Origin: Bettongia penicillata ogilbyi
Taxonomy: Eukaryota > Chordata > Mammalia > Diprotodontia > Potoroidae
Direction of reading: 5' to 3'
NCBI GenBank assembly: GCA_023548195.1
Contig: JAJHZJ010000252.1
Span: 627,501-691,500, forward strand
Length of the DNA: 64,000 bases
Positions within the stretch are counted from its first letter, which is position 1. Each line of letters begins with the position of its first letter. Positions 1-10,545 of the stretch are shown here, piece by piece. The translations under genes and the position numbers were made by a program. The notes beneath the pieces were generated by a model, which was given only the letters and a program-made list of their open reading frames with translations, was not told where the DNA came from and ran no database searches.

Positions 1-860
1 TTCTTATTAAATACATTTTCACCTTAGTCATATTGCGTAGAAGAATTAAAATGAATGGGAAAAACAAGAGAAAATGGTCTGCTCCATTCTGTGATCCAGT
101 TCCTTAGTTCTTTCTCTGGATGTAGAAGACATTTTGCCTCAAAAATCCATTGGGAATTTTTCAGGTCCCCGCAATTACTGTGAAAAGCTTAATCTACCAG
201 AAAAATACCTCATACACTGTGGTTGTTGCTGTGTACAAAGTTCTCCTGGTTCTGCTCCTTTCACTTAGCATCAGTTCATATACATTGTTCTAAGCCTCTC
301 TGAAGTCTTCCTGTTCATCATTTCTTATACCACAATAATATTCTATTGCATTCATATACTACAACTTGTTCAACCATTCCCCAATTGATGGGCATCCCCT
401 TGATTTCTAGTGCTTTACTACTACAAAGAGAGCTGCTATAAATATTTTTATACATGTGGGGCCCTTTCCCATTTTTGTGATCTCTTTGGGATACAGTCCT
501 AGAAGTGATACTGCTACGTCAAAGGGTATGCACATTTTTGTAGCCCTTTGGACATAGTTCCAGATTGCTCACCAAAATGGTTGGATCAGCTCACAGCTCT
601 ACCAAAAATGAATTAGTGTTCCAACTTTCCCACATCTTCTCCAACATTTGTCATCTTCCTGTTTTGTCATGTTAGCCAATCTGATAGGTGTGATGTGGTA
701 CCTCAGAGTTGTTTTGATTTGCATCTCTCTAATCAATAGTGATTTAGAGCATTTTTTCATATGACTAGATAGCTTTAATTTCTTCCTTTGAAAACTGCCT
801 GTTCATATTCTTTGATCATTTATTGATTGGGGGATGACTTGTATTCTTGTACAGTAAATA
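1..860 (-). mobile_element. L1 LINE, 3' end of ORF2 plus 3' UTR, cut by window start
   Basis: The reverse complement reads as the last part of L1 ORF2 and its 3' UTR. It contains the conserved L1 block around 540-600 (a non-LTR C-terminal segment on a 'cataccctttgac'-type stretch) and closely parallels 38,700-39,550, the 3' end of the full-length L1 in this window. The frame is broken, so it is dead. Its true 3' end lies outside the window; it stops near 860, consistent with the usual 5' truncation. Confidence 0.85.
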
Positions 861-1509
861 TTTATTTATTGCTTGATAACTGAATAGTATAGCTAAAAAT
901 GACTTCCTACTTAAGTAGTACTTTATAACCAAGAAACACATCAGCATGCATTTTTAGATTAAATTTGTTTCCTGTTGTTTTTACCTTACATTAACTTCTG
1001 AATGTATCCCATATATTTTCTTCTCTGTAGAAAACTTCCTTTTAGACCAAATTTTTTTAAAATTATAAAAAAAATGGTTAAAACCAGTCAACAGATTGAC
1101 TATATCTGATACTATGTGTGTAAGAATTGTGGGGTTTCTCCAGTTATTTACATATGCTGTATATACCACACCAAAGTCCTCTGTCTTTGCCGTGAATGGA
1201 CAATGAGGACCAAGCTGAGTCATTACAATTATACAATGTTCAATTTGGTCTTATTATTCTATTGACATTAGTTTTTATGCGTGGTATTCCTATTTCTTCA
1301 TATTTAACTCTATCACTTTATATAAGATTTCTCAGAATTGTTTATGCCCATTATTTCTTACGAGACAGTAACATTTAAAAGATTTGATATTCTGAACTTG
1401 ACAAACACCATTGAATATGAACATTTGTATATATAAATAACAAAAATTATGTATAAAACTGCAAATCTCATCACATAGTAGGTTATTTGTTTCATTTCAT
1501 AACATCTTG
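861..1509. other. AT-rich stretch with no recognised feature
   Basis: No repeat or gene was recognised. Short open frames here (for example 981-1223 minus and 1196-1378 plus) have composition-driven proteins rich in Phe, Ile, Asn and Tyr and no recognisable motif. Confidence 0.5.
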
Positions 1510-2290
1510 ATGGTATTCCCCACTCTGTGTTCCTTTCTCCTGGTCTCTAAAGATGGATCTTCTCCTTACTGAGACTTGCCACTCTATGCACTCTTGATCC
1601 TCTTCCTTTGTATCCTCTGTAGTGGTTTTCAGCTCCACTCACTTTGTCTTCTTACACCTCCTTTCCCCTTGCCTCCACATATTTGTTTTTCCTGTTGCCT
1701 TCGAACATGTCCAAGGCTCCCAACTTTTAAAAATACCCCACAAAAGCCTTTTCATTATCTCTGTCATCTCCTTAGCTTATTATCCTTTATGTCTTCCATC
1801 TTTTTCATGACTTCTTTTGCTTCTATTTCCTCTCTTGTCACTTCTGAACCCTTTACAATCTGGCTTCCAACCTTCTTACTCAATTGAAACTCTTCTCTCC
1901 TACGTTATCAGTGATCAAATGTGATGTTTTCTCAGTTCATTCTCTTCAGCCAATCTTCTGTGATTTTCACTGTTGTTGACCCTTTCTTCCTGGTTACTCT
2001 CTTTCTAGATTTTTGTGACAATGTTCTCTCATTTTTCTTCTACCTATCTAACCTCTCCTTATTTTTCTTTGTTTGATCATCATCTATTTCACACGTCTTA
2101 ACTGTGAGTGTTCCCTAAGAATGTCCTGGCACCCTCTTGTCTCTCTATATGCTCTTATGGTGACCTCATGAGTTCTCATTGGTTCAGTTACAATTTCTCT
2201 GCTGGTGACTCAGAGATCCATATATTAATTAATCCATACCTCTCTTTTGCACTCTAGTCTCACAACCCACTTGCTAATTGGTGGTTATTT
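1510..2290 (+). mobile_element. L2-like LINE remnant, reverse transcriptase region
   Basis: Plus-strand pyrimidine-rich sequence whose broken frames follow the L2/CR1 ORF2 pattern. Around 2,160-2,280 it reads like the L2 segment 'GDLxSSHxFxY...LQSH', which precedes the YADD-type catalytic box in intact elements. Many stops and indels show it is old. The 103-codon open frame at 1,576-1,887 lies inside it and is not a gene. Confidence 0.6.
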
Positions 2291-2489
2291 CAAAGTGAAT
2301 GTATAGGTCAGTATATCCAGAAATAATCTCACATTTGTCTTTTGACCAATGATGGTGAGATCTGTGCAATATGAAATGATGAAAATGTTCTTTGAAATGA
2401 TTTTTTTTTTTGCTTCCTCAGGATACAAAATAAAACCAACACTGACAGCACAGAACTTTTGTTGCTCAGTCATCTGAACCTGCACTTCT

Positions 2490-3830
2490 GTTCTCCACTA
2501 TCTCTCAAAGTTTGTCCAAGTTCATGTTCATTATTTCCATGACAGCTGTCTATCCATGTCATCCTCTGCTGTCCCTTTTTCCTTTTACCTTCAATCTTTT
2601 TCAACACCAGGGTCTTTTCCAGTGAGTCCCATCTTCTATCATGTGGCCAAAGTATTTAAATTTTAACTTCAGTATTTGACCTTCTAGTGAATAGACTGAA
2701 TTAATTTCTTTCAGTATTGACCAATTTGATCTCTTTGCTGTCCAAAAGATCCTCAGAAGTCTTCTCTAGCACCACAGTTTGAAAGTGTCTGTTGTGTGAT
2801 GCTCAGCTTTCCTTATAGTCCAACTGTCATAGCCATACATTGGTTTTGGTCCATAAATTGCTTTCAGGGAATCATAAAAGCGCTTTGGATGGTAACCATC
2901 AGAATAAAACTGAATTTCATCTGCCTTCTTACTGAGCCAAGAATCCTGCATCTCTCTAAGCTTTGTTTGTACTTTGGTTTTGATGGAATTAAATATTCTG
3001 GAAAAACCATCCTGGAAAAACTGAAAAACTGTAATTTTGACTGTATGGACTTTTGTCAGCAAGGTGATACCTCTCTTTTTTAGTATGCTGTCCAGATTTG
3101 CCATAACTTTCTTTCCAAGGAGCAAGTGTCATTTAATTTCCTGTCTGCATTAGCCATTTGCAGGGATCTTTTGAACCACGATTATGAAATCTGACACTGC
3201 TTCAATTTCTTTTCTTTCTCTTTGCCAGAAAGTGATGGGATCTGTTGCCGAGATAGTAGTTTGTTTTTTTGTTTTGTTTTTTTTTAAATAAGTTTCAGTC
3301 CAGCTTTTTAAATTCTCCTCTTTCACTCTCATTAAGAAACTTCTTAATTCCTCTTCATTTTCTGCCATAAGAATGGTATCATCTGCCTATCTGAGATTGT
3401 TGATATTTCTGCCAGCAACCTTAATTCTGGCTTTTTATTCTTCCAGCCTGGCATTTTTTATGATGTACTCTGTATGTAAGTTAGATAAATAAGGTGACAA
3501 TGTATAGTTTTGTCATGCTCCTTTTCCAGTTCTGAACCAGTCACTTGTGCCATGTTTGGCTTAAATGTTCCTTGTAGGACTGCATATAGATTCTTTAGGG
3601 GAAAAATAAGATGATATAGTACTCCCATCTCTCTGAGGACTTAGCACATTGTGTTGTGATCCACATAGTCAAAGACTTTAATGTAGTCGTTGAAACAGAA
3701 GTAGGTGTTCTGGAACTCCCTTGCTTTCTCCGTAATCCAACCAGTGTTGGCAATTTGGTCTCTTTGAAAACCAGTATGCTCTTCTGGTAATTCTCAGGCC
3801 ACATATTGCTGAAGTCTCACTTGTAGCATA
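2490..3830 (-). mobile_element. RTE-clade (BovB-like) LINE, C-terminal half, rearranged
   Basis: On the minus strand, broken frames from about 3,830 down to 2,490 follow the C-terminal half of a BovB-type RTE protein: 'LFQRL/DYVDHNT', 'MAENEEELRSFLMRVKEE', 'VSDFI', 'MANLDSILKKRGITLLTKV', then 'DSWTIRKAEHHT'. Frameshifts near 3,270 and 3,600 show it is inactive. The segment 2,842-3,020 does not belong: it is a patch of a different RTE family (that at 4,090-5,495) inserted so that the reading frame at 2,766-3,125 stays open for 119 codons. Confidence 0.8.
2842..3020 (-). mobile_element. Foreign RTE patch inside the BovB-like RTE
   Basis: This ~180-bp block encodes 'KLREMQDSWLSKKADEIQF' and 'FYDSLKAIYGPK' on the minus strand. 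The same block occurs in its normal context on the plus strand at about 4,375-4,536. It replaces the expected 'AMVFPVA' junction of the BovB-like protein. Short matches such as 'tggaaaaac' at the edge suggest a template switch at microhomology. Confidence 0.7.
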
Positions 3831-4089
3831 TTAGAGCCTTGTTTGTGTGTTCAGTGAACTCATTTTGAACATTCCTCGGCATTGACCTCCTCTCTTTTGG
3901 GTTGGGACAAGAAAAAATCTTTTCCAGTCCAACTGCCATCATTGAGAAGCTTACGCTATATAGAGATTATATTTTTACAGAGGGAGCCTTACTCTAAAGA
4001 AAACCTGTAAGCCATTGTTCCATATATAAATGGAACACATCTTTTGTCTTCTGATTTCTTTTATACTGCCAATGTCAAGATTTATTATG

Positions 4090-5495
4090 ATTCACTTCCT
4101 TTGGTCATGGATCTCAAACTTAACAACAGTTTGTTGTTAACTTGGAAGGAAATTTGAACCAATGCACAGTTGGCAACAGTAGAGCAGAAAAGGAGTGGGC
4201 AGCTTTCAGAGATTTGGTATATAGCACTGCATTTGCTCATCTGAGTCAGAAAACTCACAAACACCAAGACTGGTTTGATGAAAATGATGGGCAATTCAGA
4301 AGTTGCTGAACAAAAAACGAGAACTCCACAGGATATACCAGTAGGATCGTTCATCCACCTCTAAGAAGGCAGCATTTAATTTCATCAAAAGAAAAGTACA
4401 AGCAAAGCTTAGAGAGATGCAGGATTCCTGGCTCAGTAAGAAGGCAGATGAAAGATGAAATTCAGTTTTATGCTGATAGTAACAATCCAAAGCGCATTTA
4501 TGATTCCCTGAAAGCTATGTATGGACCAAAAACCTATAGAGCATCACAGCTACTCAGTGCTGATGGAGCCACATTGGTTAGTGATAAGAACATGATCCTA
4601 GAGAGATAGACTGAATACTTCCATAGTACTTTTCAACAGACCATCATCAATCAAGGCTGAGGTCATTGACCGTTTACTTCAGGTTAAAGTCAATCTCTCT
4701 TTAGCTGAACTTGCAACTGAAGAAGAGGTTTTGAGGGCCATTAGGCTGTTTCATGTGGCAAAGCACATGGTGCTGATTGTATTCTAGCTGAGATTTACAA
4801 GGTAGGGGGACCGTTACTCATACAGAAGTTGACTGAAATTTTCCAGATTATAGCAAGAGGAGATTATCCCCCAGTAGTTCAAGGATGCCTTCATTGTCCA
4901 TCTCTATAAAGGTAAAGGGAATACATTGTCCCATGACAGTCACAGGGTGGTCTCTCTCTTAGTCATTGCTGGCAAAATTCTTGCTAGAGGTCTCCTTAAT
5001 AGGCTTCTTCACGTGGAAGATGGTCATATACCTGAGAGCCAGTGTGGCTTCAGAACGGGTTGAGGAACAGTCAATATAATGTTTGCTGCCCAACAACTCC
5101 AGGAGAAATACCAGGAGCAGAACAGAGGTCTGTACACAGTGTTTGTAGATGCGACCAAGGCCTTTGACACTGTTAGTCTTGAGGCCTTATGGAAAATTAT
5201 GTCAAAATTTGGTTGTCCAGAGAAGTTCATCAGTATTGTATGTCAGTTTCATGATGGCATGTTTGCCTGAGTTTTGGATAGTGGACAATGCTCTCGTGCC
5301 TTCCCAGTCACCAATGGAGTGAAATAGGGCTGTGTGCTTACTCCCATACCTTTTAGCATGATGTTTCCAGCCGTGATATCAAATGCTTTCAATGAGGATG
5401 AACGTGGCATCAAGGTCAACTACCGTATTGATGATAAGTTCTTCAATTTGAAAAGGCTACAAGCCAAGACCAAAGTGGAGGGAGTGTTGGTGCAT
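4090..5495 (+). mobile_element. Second RTE-type LINE family, linker and reverse transcriptase region
   Basis: Plus-strand frames read in order: a pre-RT linker ('KLREMQDSWLS', 'DSLKAMYGPK'), the fingers region around 4,700-5,000 (remnants of 'GKAPGADSIPAEIYK' and 'FKDA'), then 5,079-5,270 'FVDATKAFDTVSLEALW', which is the RT block carrying the first catalytic Asp. Next come a 'PVTNGV' motif and 'FNEDERGIKVNYR'. The sequence stops just before the expected FADD box, near 5,495, so the catalytic core is truncated. In-frame stops and frameshifts are present. The family is distinct from the BovB-like copies nearby. Confidence 0.75.
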
Positions 5496-5726
5496 GATTT
5501 TCTGGTTTTTTTTGTGTGTTTTTTTTTAAATTCAAAATGATTGCTTTTTATTCTTTTTTAAAAATTTAAAAGTTTTTTAAATTTAAATTTTTTAAATATT
5601 ATTTTGAAGTCTATTGGGATACAAACAATAGACCAGTATAAATTGTGAGACAGAAGGTAGACTAGTATAAGTTCTAAGTAAAAATTCTCTACTGATCTTT
5701 TTTGTCTACCTCAAAAATGGCAACTT
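5496..5726. other. AT-rich spacer between RTE and half-L1 copy A
   Basis: Low-complexity T- and A-runs (5,500-5,610), then short unassigned sequence up to the half-L1 tail. No gene seen. Confidence 0.5.
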
Positions 5727-6564
5727 TTTCATTTATTTATTTATTTATTTATTTAACTTTTTACAATCATTTTCACAAAATTTTGGGTTCCAAATTTTCT
5801 CCCCTTTTATCCCCTCCCCCCACCCCAATACACCAAGCATCTAATTTTCCCTATCTCCAATCTGCCCTCTCTTCTGTCCTCCCTCCCTTCTCTTGTCTCC
5901 ATCTTCTCTTTTCTCCTGTAGGGCCAGATGACTTTCTATTCCTCATTAACTGTATGTCTTCCTTCCTAGTAGCAACAGCAATACTAAACAGTTGTTCCTA
6001 AAACTTTAAGTTCCAAATTCACCCCATCCCTCCCTCCCCACACATTCCCTTTGGGAAGGCAGGCAATTCAATATAGGCCATATCTGTGTAATTTTGCAAA
6101 TGACTTCCCTGATAGTCATGTTGTATAAGACTAACTGAATTACCCTCCATCCTACCCTGCCCCTCATTGTTTCTCGTCTGTCTTTTGATCCTCTCCCTCT
6201 CCAAGTGTTGACTTCAAATTGCTCCCTCCTCCCTTTGCCCTCCCTTCCATCATCCCCCCCCCTTGCTTATCTCCTTCTCCCCCACTTTCCTATACTCTAA
6301 GATAGGTTTTCATACCAAAATGAGTGTGCATTTTATTCTATCCTTTAGTCAAATGTGATGAGGGTAAACTAATTTTTTTTTTTCCTCAGCTCTCCTCTTT
6401 TTCCCTCCACTAAAAAGTCTCCTACTTGCCTCTTAAATGACATATAATTACCCCATTCCATTTCACCCTCTTTCCTCCCACTACAATTCTCTCTCACCAT
6501 TTACCTTCATTTCTTTTCAGCTATGGTCCCATCCTATTCAATTCACTCTGTGCTCTCTGTCTCT

Positions 6565-6621
6565 GTGTGTGTGCATGTGTGTATGTGTGTGTGCGTGCAT
6601 GCATGTACATGTGTGTGTGTG
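6565..6621. repeat. Imperfect (TG)n microsatellite in half-L1 A 3' UTR
   Basis: TG-dinucleotide tract with TGCA and TGTA interruptions. It sits at the same place relative to ORF1 as the tracts in copies B and C. Confidence 0.9.
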
Positions 6622-6767
6622 GTCCCACCAACTACCCAGATACTGAAAAGTTTTAAGAGTTACAAATATTGTCTTTCCATGTAGGAATGTAAACAGTTCA
6701 CTTCTGGTAAGTCCCTTAAGACTTCTGTTTGCTGTTTACTTTTTCATGCTTCTTCTCATTCTTGTGT

Positions 6768-7742
6768 TTAGAAGTCAAATTTTCTTTTCAGCTCTGGTCT
6801 TTTCATCAAGAATGATTGAAAGTCCTCTGTTTCATTGAAAGACCATATTTTCCCCTGAAGTATTATACTCAGTTTTGCTGGGTAGGTGATTCTTGGTTTG
6901 AGTCCTAGTTCCTTTGACTTCTGGAATATCCTATTCCATGCCCTTCGATCCCTTAATGTAGAAGCTGCTAGATCTTGAGTTATCCTGATTGTATTTCCAC
7001 AGTACTGGAATTGTTTCTTTCTAGCTGCTTGCAAGATTTTCTCCTTGAGCTGGGAGTTCTGGAATTTGGCCACAATGTTCCTAGGAGTTTCTCTTTTTGG
7101 ATCTCTTTCAGGCGGTGATCGATGGATTCTTTCAATACTTATTTTGCCCTCTGGTTCTAGAATGTCAGTGCAGTTTTCCTTGATAATTTCATGGAAGATG
7201 ATGTCTAAGCTCTTTTTTTGATCATGAGTTTCAGGTAGTCCCATAATTTTTAAATTGTCTCTCCTGGATCTATTTTCCAGGTCAGTTGTTTTTCCCATGA
7301 GATATTTCACATTCTCTTCCATTTTTTCATTCTTTTGGTTTTGTTTGGTGATTTCTTGGTTTCTTGTAAAGTCATTAGACTCCATCTGTTCCATTCTAAT
7401 TTTGAGAGAACTATTAAATTCAGTGAGCTTTTGCACCTCTTTTTCCATTTGGCTAATTCTGCTTTTGAAAGCATTCTTCTCCTCATTGGCTTTTTGAACC
7501 TCTTTTGCCAATTGAGTGAGCCTGTTCTTCAAGATGTTATTTTCTTCAGCAATTTTTTGGGTCTCCTTTACCAAGGTATTGACCCATTTTTCATACTTTT
7601 CTTGCATCTCTGTCATTTCTCTTCCCAGTTTTTCCTCCACCTGTCTAACTTGCTTTTCAAAATCCTTTTTGAGCTCTTCCAAGGCCTGAGCCCACCTGAG
7701 ATCCCCCTGGGATGTCTGGGGTACTGAGGCCCTGCCTTCCAC
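6768..7742 (-). pseudogene. L1-type ORF1 protein of half-L1 copy A, N terminus frameshifted
   Basis: 324 open codons. In order: a coiled coil (about residues 15-130, with heptads such as 'LKNRLTQLAKEVQKANEEK'), an RRM-like domain (about 150-245, 'RRDNLKIMGLPE' and 'PRNIVAKF') and the L1 ORF1 C-terminal domain (about 245-320, 'RITQDLAASTLRDRRAW' and 'YPAKLS'). ORF1p is an RNA-binding trimer that coats L1 RNA in cytoplasmic RNPs. The family start is at 7,858 (MPRK...), but an extra A in the A-run at 7,846-7,850 puts that ATG into a frame with an early stop. The open part therefore begins at an internal Met. Otherwise nearly identical to copies B and C. Confidence 0.85.
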
Positions 7743-7859
7743 GTCTTTCCCTTGATGGCAAGACTATGTCCTCGTCGTCAGATCCGAAAGTCCGGATCAT
7801 TTGCATCTGTTCAAAAAAACTCTCTATAGTCTTATTTTTCTTCCCTTTTTCTAGGCATT

Positions 7860-8619
7860 TTCCCAGCCAGTTATGTGACTTCTGCGATTCCTATCCACCG
7901 CTGGGCTAGATCCGCCCAGCTAGTGCTTGGGGTCTGAGATTCAAATGGTCTTTCCGGGGCAAGCAGCTGCTATTCAATGGGAGCTTTAGTTCTGGTGCTG
8001 GGGTGGGGGCAGGGCCGCCTCCCAGGCTCAGTTCCCTCAGCAGCTTTATGCAGAGACCTTCAGAAATGGAGCAGGTGGGGCAGGGCTGTCTCTCAGGCTC
8101 AGCTCCTTCAGGTGGTTTATGCAGAGACTTTCAGTAATGAAGATCCTGCCTGCTGCTGGGGGAGTCCTGGGCCGCTGCGGCCGCGCCGCTGCTGCCTCTG
8201 CCACCACCCCCTGCCTCTGCCTCCGCCGCTTCCTGCCCCGCCTCCACCGCTTCCTCCCTAGGGTGCCCGAGCCACGGAGACACCCCACCCCCCTCTTGGT
8301 GAGCCCAGGCGTGTCTCTCACTGACCTGTAGAGTCTGTGGGCAGAGGGACCTTCCAGGCCACCGGAAGCCTGCTCGGATCAGCTTCTCTGGGGCCGCGGC
8401 CAGGGCAGCGCTGGGGTGGGGTCCGCTTTCCGGGGCGCAACGGACCCTGGGGACCGCTCTCCAGGGCTTTCTGGAACAGAAATCTCTTCCACTATGTTTC
8501 TGCATCCCCTCCAGTGATCCAGAACTTCTGGGGAACTCTTCTTACATTAAATATATGGGCTGTGGATTCAGAGCTTGCATACGTGCGTCTTTCTACTCCA
8601 CCATCTTGACTCCGCCCCC
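7860..8619 (-). promoter_or_regulatory. CpG-rich 5' UTR / probable internal promoter of half-L1 A
   Basis: The region upstream of ORF1 is GC- and CpG-rich, most strongly at about 8,150-8,470, unlike the AT-rich surroundings. L1 5' UTRs carry an internal Pol II promoter (established for L1); applying that here is inference. Its start, near 8,619, matches the conserved L1 5' terminus type. Open frames on both strands here are composition artefacts. Confidence 0.6.
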
Positions 8620-8990
8620 AACATTGTTTATTTCATAGCATTCAGGTGTTTGGTATTTTGTTTTTTGGGTGATTTTTTCATTTTAGATTGTTTTAGTCAG
8701 CATGTAATTGTTTTCCCTTTTCTGGTTTGCATTAGTTCATATAAATTTTCCCATGCTTTTCTTTCACATTCATTCCTTTTTTTCTTTTTAGCATATAACA
8801 TTTATGGACTAAATTTTATTTAGTCATTCCTGAGTTTCTACATATGACAACTTTCTTTTGCAGTGCCAACATTATTATTTCCTTGATTAAGGGGAGAACT
8901 CTTAACCAAGTGAAGAATCGATGCAATCATAAAAAGATAAAAGAGAACATTTCAGTTACATGAACTTGCAAAGCTTACCTATCAGCACAT
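8620..8990 (-). mobile_element. Old L1 3'-end remnant
   Basis: Degenerate minus-strand copy of the L1 ORF2 C-terminal/3' UTR region ('agttcatataaattttcccatgctttt', 'tagcatataacatttatgga' and the following lines run parallel to 240-420 but heavily mutated). Non-coding. Confidence 0.5.
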
Positions 8991-8999
8991 TTAAGATAA

Positions 9000-10110
9000 G
9001 GAAAATGTCCTTTTGGGAAAATATTTATGTCGAAGAAAACTAATGAAGACAGTGTCAGATTTTATATTGAGCTCAAAAGATTTCTACAGATGGTTGACTG
9101 CAGCCATGAAATTAAGACACTTGCTACTTAGAAGAAAAGCTATGGCAAATCTGGACAGCATGTTGAAAAAGCGAGACCTCACCTTGCTGACAAAAGCCCA
9201 TGTAGTGAAAGCTATGATTTTTTCCAGTAGCAATGTATAGCCATGAGAATTGGACTGTTAAGGAAAGCTGAGCACCATACAATTGATACTTTCAAATTGT
9301 GGTGCTAGAGAAGATTTTTGAGGGTCTTTTGGATAGCAGTAAGACCAAATTGGTCAATACTTAAAAGAAATTAATTCAGCCTATTCACTGGAAGGTCAAA
9401 TGTTGAAGCTAAAGTTTTAATACTTTGACCACATAATGAGAACATAGGATTGTTAGAAATTACCCCTCGTGCCCGAATAAAGGCAATAAATCAGACTCAG
9501 GATGAGTGAAGCAGTTAAAATTTTACTACCTTCCTGCAGGAAGTGGGTGTAGGATGAGGATGCAATGCCCCCCTTCCCCCACTACAGAAGTGAGAGCAAG
9601 CTCTGTGTCCCTATTTCCAGACACAAGTCCCTATTAGCTGACTCATTGGTTCAGATTTCCTGGAATGCTTTGATATGTACCCCTACTTGCTCTATGTGTC
9701 ACATGTTCAAAAATGGTGCTTAACTCCTCCTCTGGGGTTTGAAAGTTACTATGCATTAGCCTTATTAAGCATGCCTGGTAGAATTTATCTTTGATCTTTA
9801 TACTACTTTTAGTCTTTGGAAATCCCCCCCTGGTTCTTAGAACTCTTTTCCCTCCCCTAAGATACTTCCTCTTTGTCACCCAGTTTCCTAATATGGAAAC
9901 ATAACCATTTCTCACTTCTCACAGGACTCACTGGAAAAGACTGATGTTGGGAAAGAAAAGGGGACAGCAGGGAATGAGATGGATAGATAGTGTCATGGAA
10001 ACAACGAACATAAACTTGGACAGACTTTGAGATAAGTGGAAGATAGAAATGCCTGGTGTGCTTCTTCCATGGGATCACAAAGAGCTGAACATGACTGAAG
10101 AACAATAGCA
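9000..10110 (+). mobile_element. BovB-like RTE LINE 3' end, interrupted by an LTR
   Basis: The plus-strand frame 9,013-9,240 includes 'LRHLLLRRKAMANLDSMLKKRDLTLLTKAHVVKAM', the C-terminal RTE motif, followed by broken frames reading 'WTVKESA...' and the final ~150 bp ending near 10,110 in a CAA-containing tail. Stops and frameshifts make it inactive. The element is split at 9,450/9,924 by a 473-bp insertion; the RTE text resumes directly across it ('aggat' | 'ggactcactgg'). Confidence 0.8.
9451..9923 (-). mobile_element. Probable solo LTR of an endogenous retrovirus-like element
   Basis: A 473-bp block starting TG and ending CA on either strand, inserted in the RTE copy, with a short imperfect 4-bp duplication (GGAT/GGAC). 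On the minus strand it has a CCAAT box ('aaccaatgag', near 9,650) and later 'tttattg/cctttatt' near the end, which suggests U3-R-U5 order on minus. No internal viral genes are present. An LTR is the best reading, but a non-autonomous element of another class is possible. Confidence 0.5.
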
Positions 10111-10532
10111 ATTACGAGAACAAATCCAAGAGTAATGCGAGGGATCAAACATGAGAGAGTCAAAGCCACTCCCTGTTGGATCGCTCTACTAGCAGGCAGT
10201 TGGTGTTCTTGTGGTAAATATTTTACTCAGCTGTGAGTGTGCAAGAATGAAGCTCAAATAGAGTGAATAGCTGAACTAAAAGGAAGAGATTGACTTAGCT
10301 CATTACATGAGACTGATCTCCAGTAGCAACTCCAGCCTCTACAAGAAATGACACTTGGTTATGTGGCTGTAGGCAAGACAGCGTTTAGTTACTAAGCAAA
10401 TAAGCCTCTTTCTGTGGCATTTACCTGAATCAGGTGGGTATTTGTTTTGTCATAAAAGGAAAGCTGATTACTGGACTTGATTTTTTAATGGGAGGTTCAG
10501 TAGTCTGTGTTCTCTACTGGGCTATTAGTTTT
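10111..10532. other. Spacer without recognised feature
   Basis: Moderately AT-rich sequence with no repeat or open frame I can assign. Confidence 0.5.
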
Positions 10533-10545
10533 CTGGCTTGTGTTT

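Larger units (their letters stand above)
5727..8619 (-). mobile_element. Half-L1 (HAL1-like) element A, both ends present
   Basis: On the minus strand this runs from a CpG-rich 5' UTR beginning near 8,619 with the L1-type start 'ggagtcaagatgg', through ORF1 (start codon position 7,858; main open frame 7,742-6,768), to a ~1-kb pyrimidine-rich 3' UTR (as seen on plus) and an (AAAT)n tail at about 5,730-5,755. No ORF2 lies between ORF1 and the tail, as in the described HAL1 class of L1-derived retrotransposons. Target-site duplications are not clear: the flanks 'caactttttcattt' and 'caacattgtttattt' only partly match. It would need an L1 reverse transcriptase in trans. Confidence 0.85.

Noticed and set aside
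7255..7727. Plus-strand open frames of 80 and 130 codons
   Set aside because: Antisense shadows of the half-L1 ORF1 coiled coil; similar shadows occur at 17,005-17,270 and 63,248-63,484.
8046..8505. Overlapping open frames of 90-124 codons on both strands in CpG-rich DNA
   Set aside because: They lie in the half-L1 5' UTR; low stop-codon density follows from GC content, and the proteins are Arg/Ala/Pro-rich without a domain.
5727..8619. Interpreting half-L1 copies as 3'-deleted ordinary L1s
   Set aside because: All copies share the same 3' UTR and tail after ORF1, and copy B has intact duplications at both ends, so the short form is the mobile unit.
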